Part shown: positions 8,003-16,822 of the stretch, in pieces
How the letters are laid out: each line of letters starts with the position of its first letter
Numbering within the stretch: the first letter of the stretch is position 1
The notes under the pieces: generated by a model
What the model was told of the DNA's origin: nothing
What the model saw: the letters and a program-made list of their open reading frames with translations, nothing else
The model's database searches: none
Program-made: the position numbers and the translations under genes
Source: Bacteroidota bacterium
GTDB taxonomy: Bacteria > Bacteroidota > Bacteroidia > Bacteroidales > GCA-2711565
NCBI GenBank assembly: GCA_018816945.1
Contig: JAHIVC010000007.1
Span: 52,107 to 116,106, forward strand
DNA: 64,000 bases
Direction of reading: 5' to 3'

Positions 8003-8797
8003 ATGTGTGGAACTTGCGGCTGCGGCGACGATTCAGTATCGATTAAACGACCCGGAGAAAATACAAACCTCAACGGATTACTTCCTTATGATCATTCACA
8101 TGATCACAACTCTGACCATGGTCACAGCCATTCTCATGATGACAAACATAGAACTGAAATTCGTTTAGAAATAGATATTTTGCAAAAAAACAACCTAATA
8201 GCCATGAAAAACCGTGGTTATTTTGAAGCAAAAAAAATATTTACACTTAACCTGGTCAGCTCACCGGGATCCGGAAAAACAAGTCTGCTTGAAAGGACCA
8301 TTAAGGAAAAATACGATGAAATGCCCTTTTATGTAATTGAAGGGGATCAACAAACGATGAATGATGCCAACAGAATTGAAGCTGCAGGAGCACCGGCCGT
8401 TCAGGTAAACACCGGAAATGGCTGCCATTTAGAAGCCGACATGGTTTATAAGGCTGTACTAAAACTTCAACCTAAAGAGAATAGTATTCTTATCATCGAA
8501 AATGTTGGAAATTTAGTTTGTCCATCAATGTTCGATTTAGGCGAATCTAAAAGAGTTGTGATTATTAGTGTTACCGAAGGCGAAGATAAACCCATCAAAT
8601 ATCCTAACATGTTTCATACATCGGATATTTGCATCATCAATAAAACAGACCTTTTACCTTATGTTGACTTTAATGTTGAGAAAGCTAAAGAATATGCCCT
8701 GCAAGTAAATCATCATCTTGAGTTCTTCGAACTATCAGCAAAAACAGGTGAAGGCATGAATGCTTGGTATGATTGGCTCAAAAAACAATTAAAGTAA
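8003..8797 (+). CDS. hypB: Hydrogenase nickel incorporation GTPase HypB
   Basis: HypB is a GTPase that delivers nickel to the hydrogenase large subunit, normally together with HypA. The N-terminus MCGTCGCG is the high-affinity metal motif seen in E. coli-type HypB, followed by a His/Asp-rich stretch (about residues 30-50) suited to nickel storage. The G domain has the P-loop GSGKT (89-93), EGDQQT, and NKTDL. The length of 264 aa is normal. It has its own promoter with a Rex-like operator and is separated from hypFCDE by about 1.2 kb. No hypA accompanies it here. Confidence 0.97.
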   Translation: MCGTCGCGDDSVSIKRPGENTNLNGLLPYDHSHDHNSDHGHSHSHDDKHRTEIRLEIDILQKNNLIAMKNRGYFEAKKIFTLNLVSSPGSGKTSLLERTIKEKYDEMPFYVIEGDQQTMNDANRIEAAGAPAVQVNTGNGCHLEADMVYKAVLKLQPKENSILIIENVGNLVCPSMFDLGESKRVVIISVTEGEDKPIKYPNMFHTSDICIINKTDLLPYVDFNVEKAKEYALQVNHHLEFFELSAKTGEGMNAWYDWLKKQLK

Positions 8798-8909
8798 AGT
8801 TTTACTATTTATTAGTTAGGACGAATACCCTTTCACGATCATAATATCTATCAACAGATTTAAGATTTTGTATTTAAAATCTATTGGATTTTTACAAGTT
8901 TCTAGCAAG

Positions 8910-8927
8910 TTGTGAAATTATTAACAA
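8910..8927 (+). promoter_or_regulatory. Predicted Rex operator upstream of rex2
   Basis: TTGTGAA-N4-TTAACAA is the best match to the Rex consensus in the window. It lies six bases upstream of the -33 element of the rex2 promoter, so Rex probably controls its own gene. Confidence 0.7.
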
Positions 8928-8933
8928 TTTTTC

Positions 8934-8964
8934 TTGCATATTATTATCCCAAAATCTAAATTTG
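8934..8964 (+). promoter_or_regulatory. rex2 promoter
   Basis: TTG at 8934-8936, a 20-bp spacer and TAAATTTG at 8957-8964 form a complete Bacteroidota-type promoter 39 bp upstream of the rex2 ATG. Confidence 0.65.
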
Positions 8965-9002
8965 CGAAACTCTATCAAGTTACCAATTAATTTCGCGGTT
9001 GA

Positions 9003-9623
9003 ATGAAGCACTTACCACACAAGACTATAGAACGACTAAGCCAGTATCGCAGAGCATTACTTATATGTGCCGCTAAAGGAAAAACACACATTTTTTCGCA
9101 CGAGATTGCAAAAATACAACACATTACCCCTGTCCAGGTTAGAAGGGACATCATGTTGATTGGATACACGGGCACATTGAGAAAAGGATACAATATTCAA
9201 GAGTTAATTGATTTAATTGGGGATATCATCGATACGAAAGAAGGATTGAATGTTGCAGTTGTTGGCATTGGAAATCTTGGAAGGGCCATGATCAATTATT
9301 TCAATGGCAAGCGTACAAAATTATCTATTGTAGCAGGCTTTGACAGTAACCCAGATAAAATTGACCGGATTTATTCCGGTGTTAAAGGCTATCACATCGA
9401 TCGATTAGCTGAAATAATTAAGGAAGAAAATATATCTATCGCCATTATTACGGTTCCTGCCGGTGCTGCTCCCGAAATAGCCGATAAACTTGTAACTGCA
9501 GGAATTCAAGGCATTTTAAACTACACTCCAAAACCTGTTCATGTTCCACAGCATATTTATCTTGAGGAATATGATATGATTACTTCTCTTGAAAAAGTTG
9601 CTTTCTTTGTGAAAACGCATTAA
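9003..9623 (+). CDS. rex: Redox-sensing repressor Rex, paralogue 2
   Basis: A second full-length Rex of 206 aa. The winged helix contains PVQVRRDIMLIG and the Rossmann domain GIGNLGRAM; the C-terminus TSLEKVAFFV matches paralogue 1. The two proteins align along their whole length but differ at many positions, so they are old paralogues rather than a recent copy. This one has a strong operator and promoter directly upstream, consistent with autoregulation. It ends 4 bp from the convergent carbamate kinase gene. The pair flanks the hyp genes, with rex1 on the left and rex2 on the right. Confidence 0.93.
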   Translation: MKHLPHKTIERLSQYRRALLICAAKGKTHIFSHEIAKIQHITPVQVRRDIMLIGYTGTLRKGYNIQELIDLIGDIIDTKEGLNVAVVGIGNLGRAMINYFNGKRTKLSIVAGFDSNPDKIDRIYSGVKGYHIDRLAEIIKEENISIAIITVPAGAAPEIADKLVTAGIQGILNYTPKPVHVPQHIYLEEYDMITSLEKVAFFVKTH

Positions 9624-9627
9624 TGGC

Positions 9628-10572
9628 TTAAACCATTACAATTCTTGTACCCCCATCGTCAACACCAAGTAGAGTACTCTTGGTTATAATTGCATCTTTA
9701 CCGCTATGTTCAACAAAATGAATTGCCGCACGAATTTTAGGAGCCATGCTACCTTCAGCAAAATGACCTTCTTCCAAATACTTTCTTGCTTCAGAAATCG
9801 TAACCCGATCCAAGGTTCTTTCTTGAGGTGTGTTAAAGTTCAAACAAACTTTTGGGACATCAGTAAGAATGAACAATTTATCTGCATTGATCTGCGAAGC
9901 CAACAAAGCAGACGCTAAATCCTTATCAATTACGGCATCTATTCCTTGTAGTTTATTTGGTTCGACATAAAATGCAGGGATCCCGCCACCACCAACTGCA
10001 ATTACAATTTGGCCGTCACGAGCAATTCGCTCAATTGATTTCTTATTTGATATAACAAGTGGTTTAGGGGAAGCAACAACTTTTCGCCATCCCCTGTCCT
10101 TTGGATCTTCCGCGAATTTCGAAGATGATTCCTTCATAATTGTTTCAGCCTCTTTTTTGGTATAATATGGGCCAATGGGTTTTGTAGGATTTGAAAATGC
10201 CGGATCATCTTTGTTTACCAATATTTGGGTAATAATGGTAATGATATCCCGATCCAAATCATGCAACTGTAAAACATTTCTTAGTTGTTGTTCCAAAATA
10301 TATCCAATAAAACCCTGAGAATAGGCGACACAAATATCAAGCGGCATTTCAGGTAAACCGAACATTTTATTTCCTGCCTGATTAGCCAATAAAATATTTC
10401 CAACCTGAGGCCCGTTTCCATGGGTAATTACAAGATTGTAACCTCTTTCAAGCAAAGAAATCAATCGTTCACCCGATTCATAAGCATTTCTTTCCTGCTC
10501 ATCAATTGTTCCTTTTTGACCTGCCTGTAATAAAGCATTACCTCCAAAAGCCACAACAGCTAGTTTTTTCAT
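9628..10572 (-). CDS. arcC: Carbamate kinase
   Basis: Carbamate kinase interconverts carbamoyl phosphate plus ADP with carbamate plus ATP in the cytoplasm. The 314 aa protein shows the amino-acid-kinase fold: AFGGNALL at the N-terminus, THGNGPQVG (about 50-58), AVGGGGIPAF and LTDVPKV. The length matches the family. Usual context is arginine deiminase or allantoin breakdown, but no arcA/arcB is seen here. The nearest functional link is HypF, which consumes carbamoyl phosphate; the two genes are 5 kb apart and convergent to rex2, so the link is suggestive only. Confidence 0.95.
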   Translation of the reverse strand: MKKLAVVAFGGNALLQAGQKGTIDEQERNAYESGERLISLLERGYNLVITHGNGPQVGNILLANQAGNKMFGLPEMPLDICVAYSQGFIGYILEQQLRNVLQLHDLDRDIITIITQILVNKDDPAFSNPTKPIGPYYTKKEAETIMKESSSKFAEDPKDRGWRKVVASPKPLVISNKKSIERIARDGQIVIAVGGGGIPAFYVEPNKLQGIDAVIDKDLASALLASQINADKLFILTDVPKVCLNFNTPQERTLDRVTISEARKYLEEGHFAEGSMAPKIRAAIHFVEHSGKDAIITKSTLLGVDDGGTRIVMV

Positions 10573-10682
10573 ACGAATATCATTAAATTAGAGAAGTGCA
10601 AAATTAACAATTTAGCCTAGATTATAATCAACCAAAATAAATTATGAATAAATTTCTAGTTTTATTATCTGGGTAATTTTTC

Positions 10683-10690
10683 TACATTTG
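10683..10690 (+). promoter_or_regulatory. -7 box for the DASS transporter
   Basis: TACATTTG matches TAnnTTTG and lies 18 bp before the ATG at 10709. It overlaps the possible upstream TTG start at 10688, arguing against that start. Confidence 0.5.
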
Positions 10691-10708
10691 AATTTCAAGC
10701 CATTATTT

Positions 10709-12235
10709 ATGCAAATAAAATCGCCACGATTCAATCTTAAAAAAAGCTTCGGTTTGTTCGGAGGTTTATTTTTATTTTTTTTAATTGTTTTTTTTGGTGA
10801 CCTTGAACCGGGTCATCCTGAAGTAACTTACACCCTTGCTATCGCATTATTAATGGCTATTTGGTGGATCACTGAAATTGTACCTTTAGCTGTAACTGCA
10901 CTTATACCCGTTGTTCTTTTCCCAATACTGGGAGTAATGGATGGGAAGGACGTTTCATCCACCTACTTCAACCACGTCATTTTTCTATTTATTGGTGGTT
11001 TCATTGTAGCCATTGCCATGCAAAAATGGAATTTACATCGTCGGATAGCGTTGAAAATATTGATGTATACAGGAATTAGTCCTGCACGTATTCTGCTTGG
11101 ATTTATGCTTTCGACAGCCTTTCTATCAATGTGGATATCAAATACAGCCACTACAATGATGATGGTTCCAATTCTATTATCCATTATTCAAAAACTTGAA
11201 GAAAATATTGAAAAACAAAAACTTGGAAAATATGCCGCAGGTTTGTTTCTTGGGATTGCTTATAGCGCATCAATCGGCGGAATAGCAACTCTAGTCGGTA
11301 CACCACCTAACTTATCTTTTATCCGGATTTTTCAAATTATGTTCCCAAATGCACCAGCAATTTCGTTTGCAAATTGGTTCGCTTTTGCAATACCAATAAG
11401 CGTTCTGCTATTTCTGGTAACATGGGTGCTTTTATATTATATGTACAGGCCGAAAGAAAAAACTTTATCATCCATTGATAAGTCTGCATTCAAAAATGAA
11501 TACAAAAGCCTTGGGCCAATTAGTAATGAAGAAAGGATTATACTCATTGATTTTATTGCTTTGGCATTTTTATGGATTTTTCGATCGGATATAACATTGG
11601 GTTCATTTAAAATTCCTGGGTGGGCAAATATTTTCTCCAACCCATCATTTTTAAATGATGGAACCGTCGCAATTGGTATGTCGGTTTTGCTATTTTTTAT
11701 ACCAACTAAAAAAGAACATGCTAAAAAGCTCATGAATTGGAACGATACGAAAGATATTCCATGGCATATCGTACTATTATTCGGAGGAGGATTTGCTTTG
11801 GCCAGTGGATTTAAAGAATCAGGATTATCATTATGGTTTGGAACGCAACTCAGCTGGGTTGTAAGCATTCATCCCATCCTAATAATTTTAACAATTGCCC
11901 TCATGATGACCTTTTTAACTGAACTGACTTCCAATGTAGCAACTACAGAAATGTTACTTCCGGTTTTGGCAGGATTATCAATATCAACCCATACAAACCC
12001 CTTACTTTTTATGATTCCCGCTACGCTTTCAGCATCGATGGCATTTATGTTACCCGTAGCCACACCCCCTAATGCCATCATCTTTGGCACAGGAAGAATC
12101 AGTATTATAGATATGGCAAGAACCGGGTTTATCCTAAATATCATCGGAGCTATCACAATCACTTTAGCAACCTATTATCTAGGGAGTTATATTTTCGGGA
12201 TAGACACAAGCATATTCCCAGCCTGGGCAAATTAA
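10709..12235 (+). CDS. DASS/SLC13-family anion:sodium symporter
   Basis: An inner-membrane transporter of the divalent anion:Na+ symporter family, which imports dicarboxylates, sulfate or phosphate. About a dozen hydrophobic segments are seen. Two repeat-related anion/sodium motifs, SNTATT and TSNVATTE, lie in the first and second halves, each following a hairpin region (FIGGF and FGGGFALASG). I start at ATG 10709 (509 aa) because the frame's earlier TTG lies inside the -7 box. The substrate cannot be decided from sequence. The EamA gene follows 3 bp after the stop, so the two are probably co-transcribed. Confidence 0.9.
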   Translation: MQIKSPRFNLKKSFGLFGGLFLFFLIVFFGDLEPGHPEVTYTLAIALLMAIWWITEIVPLAVTALIPVVLFPILGVMDGKDVSSTYFNHVIFLFIGGFIVAIAMQKWNLHRRIALKILMYTGISPARILLGFMLSTAFLSMWISNTATTMMMVPILLSIIQKLEENIEKQKLGKYAAGLFLGIAYSASIGGIATLVGTPPNLSFIRIFQIMFPNAPAISFANWFAFAIPISVLLFLVTWVLLYYMYRPKEKTLSSIDKSAFKNEYKSLGPISNEERIILIDFIALAFLWIFRSDITLGSFKIPGWANIFSNPSFLNDGTVAIGMSVLLFFIPTKKEHAKKLMNWNDTKDIPWHIVLLFGGGFALASGFKESGLSLWFGTQLSWVVSIHPILIILTIALMMTFLTELTSNVATTEMLLPVLAGLSISTHTNPLLFMIPATLSASMAFMLPVATPPNAIIFGTGRISIIDMARTGFILNIIGAITITLATYYLGSYIFGIDTSIFPAWAN

Positions 12236-12238
12236 CTT

Positions 12239-13141
12239 ATGATGAAAAAACAATCGCAGGCATATCTATTTGCTTTGAGTGCAATTCTCTTTTGGTCCAC
12301 CATGAGCTCTGCCTTTAAAATTACTTTAAGATTTATAGATTATACCTTGCTTTTGCTTTATGCAAGTTTATTCTCACTTTTCATACTGTTCACCATCCTT
12401 GTTTTACAAAAGAAAATTAACTTACTGAAAGATTTAAAACTAAAGGATTTTATGAGTTCAGCCATCATGGGCTTTCTGAATCCGTTCCTTTATTACTTTA
12501 TTCTTTTTAAAGCTTACACCCTTTTGAGGGCTCAGGAAGCAGGGACTTTAAATTACATCTGGCCAATTGTATTAGTCCTTTTTTCAGTTCCCTTGCTTAA
12601 ACAAAAAATTGGTTATAAAAGCATTATTGCCATCGTTATCAGCTTTTTTGGAATCATCATTATCTCAACCGAAGGTCATGTTTTAACACTTCAATTCAGC
12701 AATATCTTAGGAGTTAGTTTGGCTGCCGGAAGCGCTATATTCTGGGCTCTTTACTGGATATTTAACATGAAGGACAAGCGGGATGACATCATCAAATTAT
12801 TTTTAAATTTTTGTTTCGGTTTTATTTACATTCTTGTTACTTGCCTTATCATAGGCAGATTTCAGTTCCCAACACAAAATGCGTTGGTGGGATCAATTTA
12901 TATTGGGTTTTTTGAAATGGGAATTACTTATTTTCTCTGGCTCAAAGCATTAAGCTTATCAATCAATACAGCCAAAGTCAGCAACCTTGTCTATCTTTCG
13001 CCGTTCCTGGCTCTCATCTTTATCTCAATAATAGTTGGTGAAAAAATTTTAGCATCAACAATTGTCGGTTTATTTTTTATCGTTGGAGGAATTCTTATGC
13101 AAAAATATATTGACATCTCGCCTAATAAAATATTGAAGTAA
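12239..13141 (+). CDS. EamA/DMT-superfamily permease
   Basis: A 300 aa protein with about ten hydrophobic segments arranged as two EamA repeats (roughly 8-145 and 155-290), typical of drug/metabolite exporters of the inner membrane. Features include RAQEAGTLNYIWP in the first half and a WLKALSLS segment in the second. Substrate unknown; amino acids or metabolites are common in the family. It starts 3 bp after the DASS gene and may use either of two ATGs, at 12239 or 12242. mtaB begins 24 bp downstream. Confidence 0.88.
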   Translation: MMKKQSQAYLFALSAILFWSTMSSAFKITLRFIDYTLLLLYASLFSLFILFTILVLQKKINLLKDLKLKDFMSSAIMGFLNPFLYYFILFKAYTLLRAQEAGTLNYIWPIVLVLFSVPLLKQKIGYKSIIAIVISFFGIIIISTEGHVLTLQFSNILGVSLAAGSAIFWALYWIFNMKDKRDDIIKLFLNFCFGFIYILVTCLIIGRFQFPTQNALVGSIYIGFFEMGITYFLWLKALSLSINTAKVSNLVYLSPFLALIFISIIVGEKILASTIVGLFFIVGGILMQKYIDISPNKILK

Positions 13142-13165
13142 ACCATTATCTTTGTGATCAACATT

Positions 13166-14461
13166 ATGAACAGAGTAGCATTTCAGACATTCGGCTGTAA
13201 GTTAAATTTTTCCGAAACTTCAAGTATTTCAAAATCCTTTCTGAAAGAAGGATATGAATCAGTTGATTTTAAGGAAGAAGCAGATGTATATGTAATAAAC
13301 TCTTGCACAGTTACAGGAAATGCCGAAAAAAAATGTAAAACGGCAATCAAACAGGCGCACAAACGAAATCCAAATGCACGTATCGCAATCATTGGTTGTT
13401 TTTCGCAAATCCGACCGGATGAATTAGCCGGTATGGATGGAGTGGATTTGGTTTTAGGCAATAATGACAAATTTAACATTCTTGACCATCTCAATAATTT
13501 TGAAAAAAACCATCCAACTGAAACAGTTATTTCTACCTCCGATTTAAAAACAGATTTAAGTTTTTATCCTAGTTACTCTTCGGGAGATCGTACTCGTTCA
13601 TTTTTGAAGGTCCAGGATGGTTGCGACTATTTTTGCAGTTTTTGTACCATTCCTCATGCCCGGGGACGAAGCCGATCAAATACCATAGAAAATACCCTAA
13701 AAGTGGCAAGGGAAATTGCTGCAAGCGAAATCAAAGAAATCATCTTGACTGGAGTAAATGTTGGCGATTTTGGAAAAAGAAATAACGAATCATTTTTTGA
13801 TTTATTAAAACAATTAGATCATATTGAAGGGATTGACCGTATCCGAATTTCATCAATAGAACCCGATTTACTTTCGAACGACATTATCCGATTTGTGGCC
13901 AACTCAAATAAATTTTTACCGCATTTTCATATTCCTTTGCAATCGGGCAGCAAGAAAATTTTAAAAGCAATGAAGCGTAAATATACACCTTCCTTATTTG
14001 CCGATAGGGTTTCGGTGATTAAAGAAGTAATGCCACATTGCTTAATTGCTGCGGATGTTATTGTAGGCTTTCCTGATGAAACAGAAGAAGATTTTCAAGA
14101 AGCATACGAATTTATTAGAGATACTGACATTACATATACACATGTATTTTCTTATTCAGATCGACCGGGAACGCATGCATCAAAGAGCGAGGTAAAAGTA
14201 CCTCTTCAAATTATTCGCGAAAGAAGCAGAAAACTACAGCAATTATCCAATCGTAAGAAATTACAATTCTACAATGATCATATCGGATTCATCACCAAAG
14301 TATTGTTTGAGTCAGATAATAACGACGGCTTTATGCATGGATTCAGCGAGAACTACATTAAAGTAAAAACTCCTCACAATTCTGATTTGATTAACAAAAT
14401 CATTAATGTAAAGCTCTCAAAAATCGACACGGATGGTGTTTTTCTAATTGATTTTTTATAA
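13166..14461 (+). CDS. mtaB: tRNA t6A37 methylthiotransferase MtaB
   Basis: A radical-SAM enzyme that converts t6A37 to ms2t6A37 in tRNAs reading ANN codons. The N-terminal UPF0004 domain starts TFGCKLN and contains NSCTVT and GCFSQ Cys residues for the auxiliary cluster. The radical-SAM motif CDYFCSFC is followed by PHARGRSRS, and a TRAM-like region ends the protein. The GCKLN signature fits MtaB rather than MiaB (GCQMN). The frame can begin at GTG 13154, but that lies in a TATCTTTG -7-like box (13147-13154), so I use ATG 13166 (431 aa). This would give an almost leaderless transcript if that box is used. Confidence 0.93.
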   Translation: MNRVAFQTFGCKLNFSETSSISKSFLKEGYESVDFKEEADVYVINSCTVTGNAEKKCKTAIKQAHKRNPNARIAIIGCFSQIRPDELAGMDGVDLVLGNNDKFNILDHLNNFEKNHPTETVISTSDLKTDLSFYPSYSSGDRTRSFLKVQDGCDYFCSFCTIPHARGRSRSNTIENTLKVAREIAASEIKEIILTGVNVGDFGKRNNESFFDLLKQLDHIEGIDRIRISSIEPDLLSNDIIRFVANSNKFLPHFHIPLQSGSKKILKAMKRKYTPSLFADRVSVIKEVMPHCLIAADVIVGFPDETEEDFQEAYEFIRDTDITYTHVFSYSDRPGTHASKSEVKVPLQIIRERSRKLQQLSNRKKLQFYNDHIGFITKVLFESDNNDGFMHGFSENYIKVKTPHNSDLINKIINVKLSKIDTDGVFLIDFL

Positions 14462-14470
14462 TACGAAATT

Positions 14471-15634
14471 ATGTATCCCAAGATCAGCGATTTTATAAAT
14501 GACGTATTTGGAACCAATATTAACCTGCCCATCCAAAGCTATGGATTTTTTGTCGCACTTGCTTTTTTGGTTGCTACCTTAATTCTTTACTATGAGCTAA
14601 AAAGAAAAGAGAAGGAGGTTGTAATACCTGTTCGGTTTAAGAAAGTGTTGAAGGGAAAACCAGCCGGCATTATTGAACTTTCGATTTCATTTATCCTTGG
14701 GCTTATTATCGGGTATAAAATAATCGGAGCAATTTTAATCTACTCCTCTTTTGCAGAACAACCTGGCGACTATATTTTTTCGTTAAAAGGGAATATATGG
14801 GGTGGTCTTGCATTTGGTGCATATTCATTGTATTCGGCTTATCGAAACAAGAAAAAAGACCAATTAGAAGTGCCTATTTGGGAAGATGTAAAAATTCATC
14901 CCTATGAACTTACAGCCAGCCTTATTTTTATTGCTGCAGTTTCCGGAATTATTGGTGCAAAAATTTTTCATCAACTTGAAAATATTGATGAATTTTTGGC
15001 GGATCCTCTTGGGTCATTGTTATCATTTAGTGGACTTACGTTTTATGGAGGGCTGATCGTTGCCGGCCTTACCCTCTTATTTTATGCCATAAAGAAAAAT
15101 ATTCCGAAAGCACATCTGGCAGATGCTATTGCACCTGTTTTAATGATTGGATACGCTATCGGGCGAATTGGTTGTCAGGTTGCAGGTGACGGTGACTGGG
15201 GAATTGTAAATCTGGAACCAAAACCAGAATGGCTCTCTTTTTTACCTGATTGGTTATGGGCCTATGATTATCCTCACAATGTATTGAATATGGGCGTATT
15301 TATTGATGGATGCGAAGGAACAAACTGTTTTCGTCTGGCAAATCCGGTTTTTCCAACCCCTGTTTATGAAACCATTACTTGCCTTATCATGTTTTTAGGT
15401 TTATGGCTTTCACGAAAAAGAATAAAAATTCCGGGTGTTTTATTCTCAGCTTATTTAATTTTGAATGGAATCGAACGGTTTTTCATTGAAAAGATTAGAG
15501 TAAATGAAACTTACACCATTTTTAATTCTCAAATCACCCAGGCAGAGATCATTTCTATTCTGCTAATTATTGCAGGGATACTAAGCATTTTTCTATTTGT
15601 AAAGCATCACGATAAAAATAAAATTACTTCCTGA
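14471..15634 (+). CDS. lgt: Divergent prolipoprotein diacylglyceryl transferase-like protein
   Basis: An integral membrane protein of 387 aa with about seven to eight hydrophobic segments. YGGLI and GRIGCQVAGDGDWG correspond to the two conserved Lgt regions around the active site, but the canonical GRxGNFxNxE signature is altered (Cys-Gln for Asn-Phe, Asp for Glu). It is also about 100 aa longer than E. coli Lgt, with a hydrophilic insertion near 205-265. It is the only Lgt-like gene here, and the window has lipoproteins for it to modify. Related long forms are known in Bacteroidota. Whether it is the main Lgt or a side paralogue cannot be settled. Its stop overlaps the next start (TGATG). 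Confidence 0.75.
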   Translation: MYPKISDFINDVFGTNINLPIQSYGFFVALAFLVATLILYYELKRKEKEVVIPVRFKKVLKGKPAGIIELSISFILGLIIGYKIIGAILIYSSFAEQPGDYIFSLKGNIWGGLAFGAYSLYSAYRNKKKDQLEVPIWEDVKIHPYELTASLIFIAAVSGIIGAKIFHQLENIDEFLADPLGSLLSFSGLTFYGGLIVAGLTLLFYAIKKNIPKAHLADAIAPVLMIGYAIGRIGCQVAGDGDWGIVNLEPKPEWLSFLPDWLWAYDYPHNVLNMGVFIDGCEGTNCFRLANPVFPTPVYETITCLIMFLGLWLSRKRIKIPGVLFSAYLILNGIERFFIEKIRVNETYTIFNSQITQAEIISILLIIAGILSIFLFVKHHDKNKITS

Positions 15635-16425
15635 TGAATATAAAAATAATCACCAATCAGGTCTGCAATTTAGCCAGGGCTGTAGGAAAGTTTATCCAAA
15701 TTGAAGCGCATCAATTTCGGATAGCCGACATTGAATTTAAGGGCATACACAATTTAGTGACTTATGTTGATAAAACTGCGGAAGAACGTTTGATCACCGA
15801 ACTGGCTAAACTCATTCCTGAGTCAGGATTTATAGCAGAAGAAAGCCCAAATATAGAGACAAAAACTGAATTTAACTGGATTATCGATCCACTTGACGGC
15901 ACAACTAATTTCATACATGGGGTTCCGGTTTACTGCATCAGTATTGCATTAGAATACAATTCAGAAATCATTCTGGGAGTAGTATATGAAATAAACCGGG
16001 ATGAATGTTTTTATTCATGGAAAGGCGGAAAGGCTTACCTTAACAATAAATTGATACAGGTTTCGCAATCCTCAAAATTAAATGATTCGCTGCTTGCTAC
16101 AGGATTTCCTTATTACGACTATGGCAGGCTGGATGAATATCTACAGTTGTTCAAGTATTTTATGCAACACACCAGAGGTGTGCGACGATTAGGATCTGCA
16201 GCCGCCGATTTAGCCTATGTTGCCTGTGGCCGGTTCGACGGCTTTTATGAATATGGCTTGCAATCGTGGGATGTAGCAGCAGGTTCCTTTATAGTTGCAC
16301 AGGCCGGAGGAATGAATACAGATTTTAGCGGCAACTCAAATTACATTTTTGGGAAGGAAATTATTTCTACTAACACCCTACTCAATCAAGAATTATTGTC
16401 GGTCATCAAACATTATTTTGCATAA
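15634..16425 (+). CDS. suhB: Inositol monophosphatase family protein
   Basis: A Mg2+-dependent, Li+-sensitive type phosphatase of 263 aa. Metal-binding motifs are complete: AEESP (GluGlu), IIDPLDGTTNF, and WDVAAGSFIVAQAGG at the C-terminal side. Substrates in this family include inositol-1-phosphate, histidinol phosphate and PAP, and the sequence does not decide between them. Its ATG overlaps the stop of the preceding lgt-like gene by one base, so translational coupling is likely. Confidence 0.92.
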   Translation: MNIKIITNQVCNLARAVGKFIQIEAHQFRIADIEFKGIHNLVTYVDKTAEERLITELAKLIPESGFIAEESPNIETKTEFNWIIDPLDGTTNFIHGVPVYCISIALEYNSEIILGVVYEINRDECFYSWKGGKAYLNNKLIQVSQSSKLNDSLLATGFPYYDYGRLDEYLQLFKYFMQHTRGVRRLGSAAADLAYVACGRFDGFYEYGLQSWDVAAGSFIVAQAGGMNTDFSGNSNYIFGKEIISTNTLLNQELLSVIKHYFA

Positions 16426-16473
16426 ATGGCTAAAAAATAGTACCCTTGTATATTATTCTATCAACATAAATCT

Positions 16474-16806
16474 ATGAACAAAGACAAAGAAATAAGTGTA
16501 AAACTAGGTAAAGAGAAGGATAGTCCCGCAAGAAGTATGTTAAAAGCTTTTACATGGAGAATTATGGCAGCGGGTGCTACTTTCCTCATCAGTTTTGTAG
16601 TATTCGCCAGATATACTGAGAAAACTATTGATGAAAGTATGGAAAATGCAGGTTTGATAGCCGGTATTGAATTTATAGGGAAAATATTTCTTTATTATAT
16701 TCACGAAAGATTATGGACTAATATCCGCTGGGGTAAATACTGGAGCAAGGAATATTGGCGACAAAGAGCATGGAGGAAACTATACAAAAATAAACACAAA
16801 GATTAA
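16474..16806 (+). CDS. DUF2061 membrane protein
   Basis: A 110 aa protein with two hydrophobic segments (about 25-46 and 62-82) and the family hallmarks SMLKAFTWRI and YYIHERLW. DUF2061 proteins are small inner-membrane proteins; some are fused to sulfate-activation enzymes, but the function is unknown. The C-terminus is strongly basic and Trp-rich (KYWSKEYWRQRAWRK), probably cytoplasmic. It lies between the phosphatase and nfeD genes with 48 and 16 bp gaps. Confidence 0.88.
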   Translation: MNKDKEISVKLGKEKDSPARSMLKAFTWRIMAAGATFLISFVVFARYTEKTIDESMENAGLIAGIEFIGKIFLYYIHERLWTNIRWGKYWSKEYWRQRAWRKLYKNKHKD

Positions 16807-16822
16807 TTTTAAAAATAATTCT

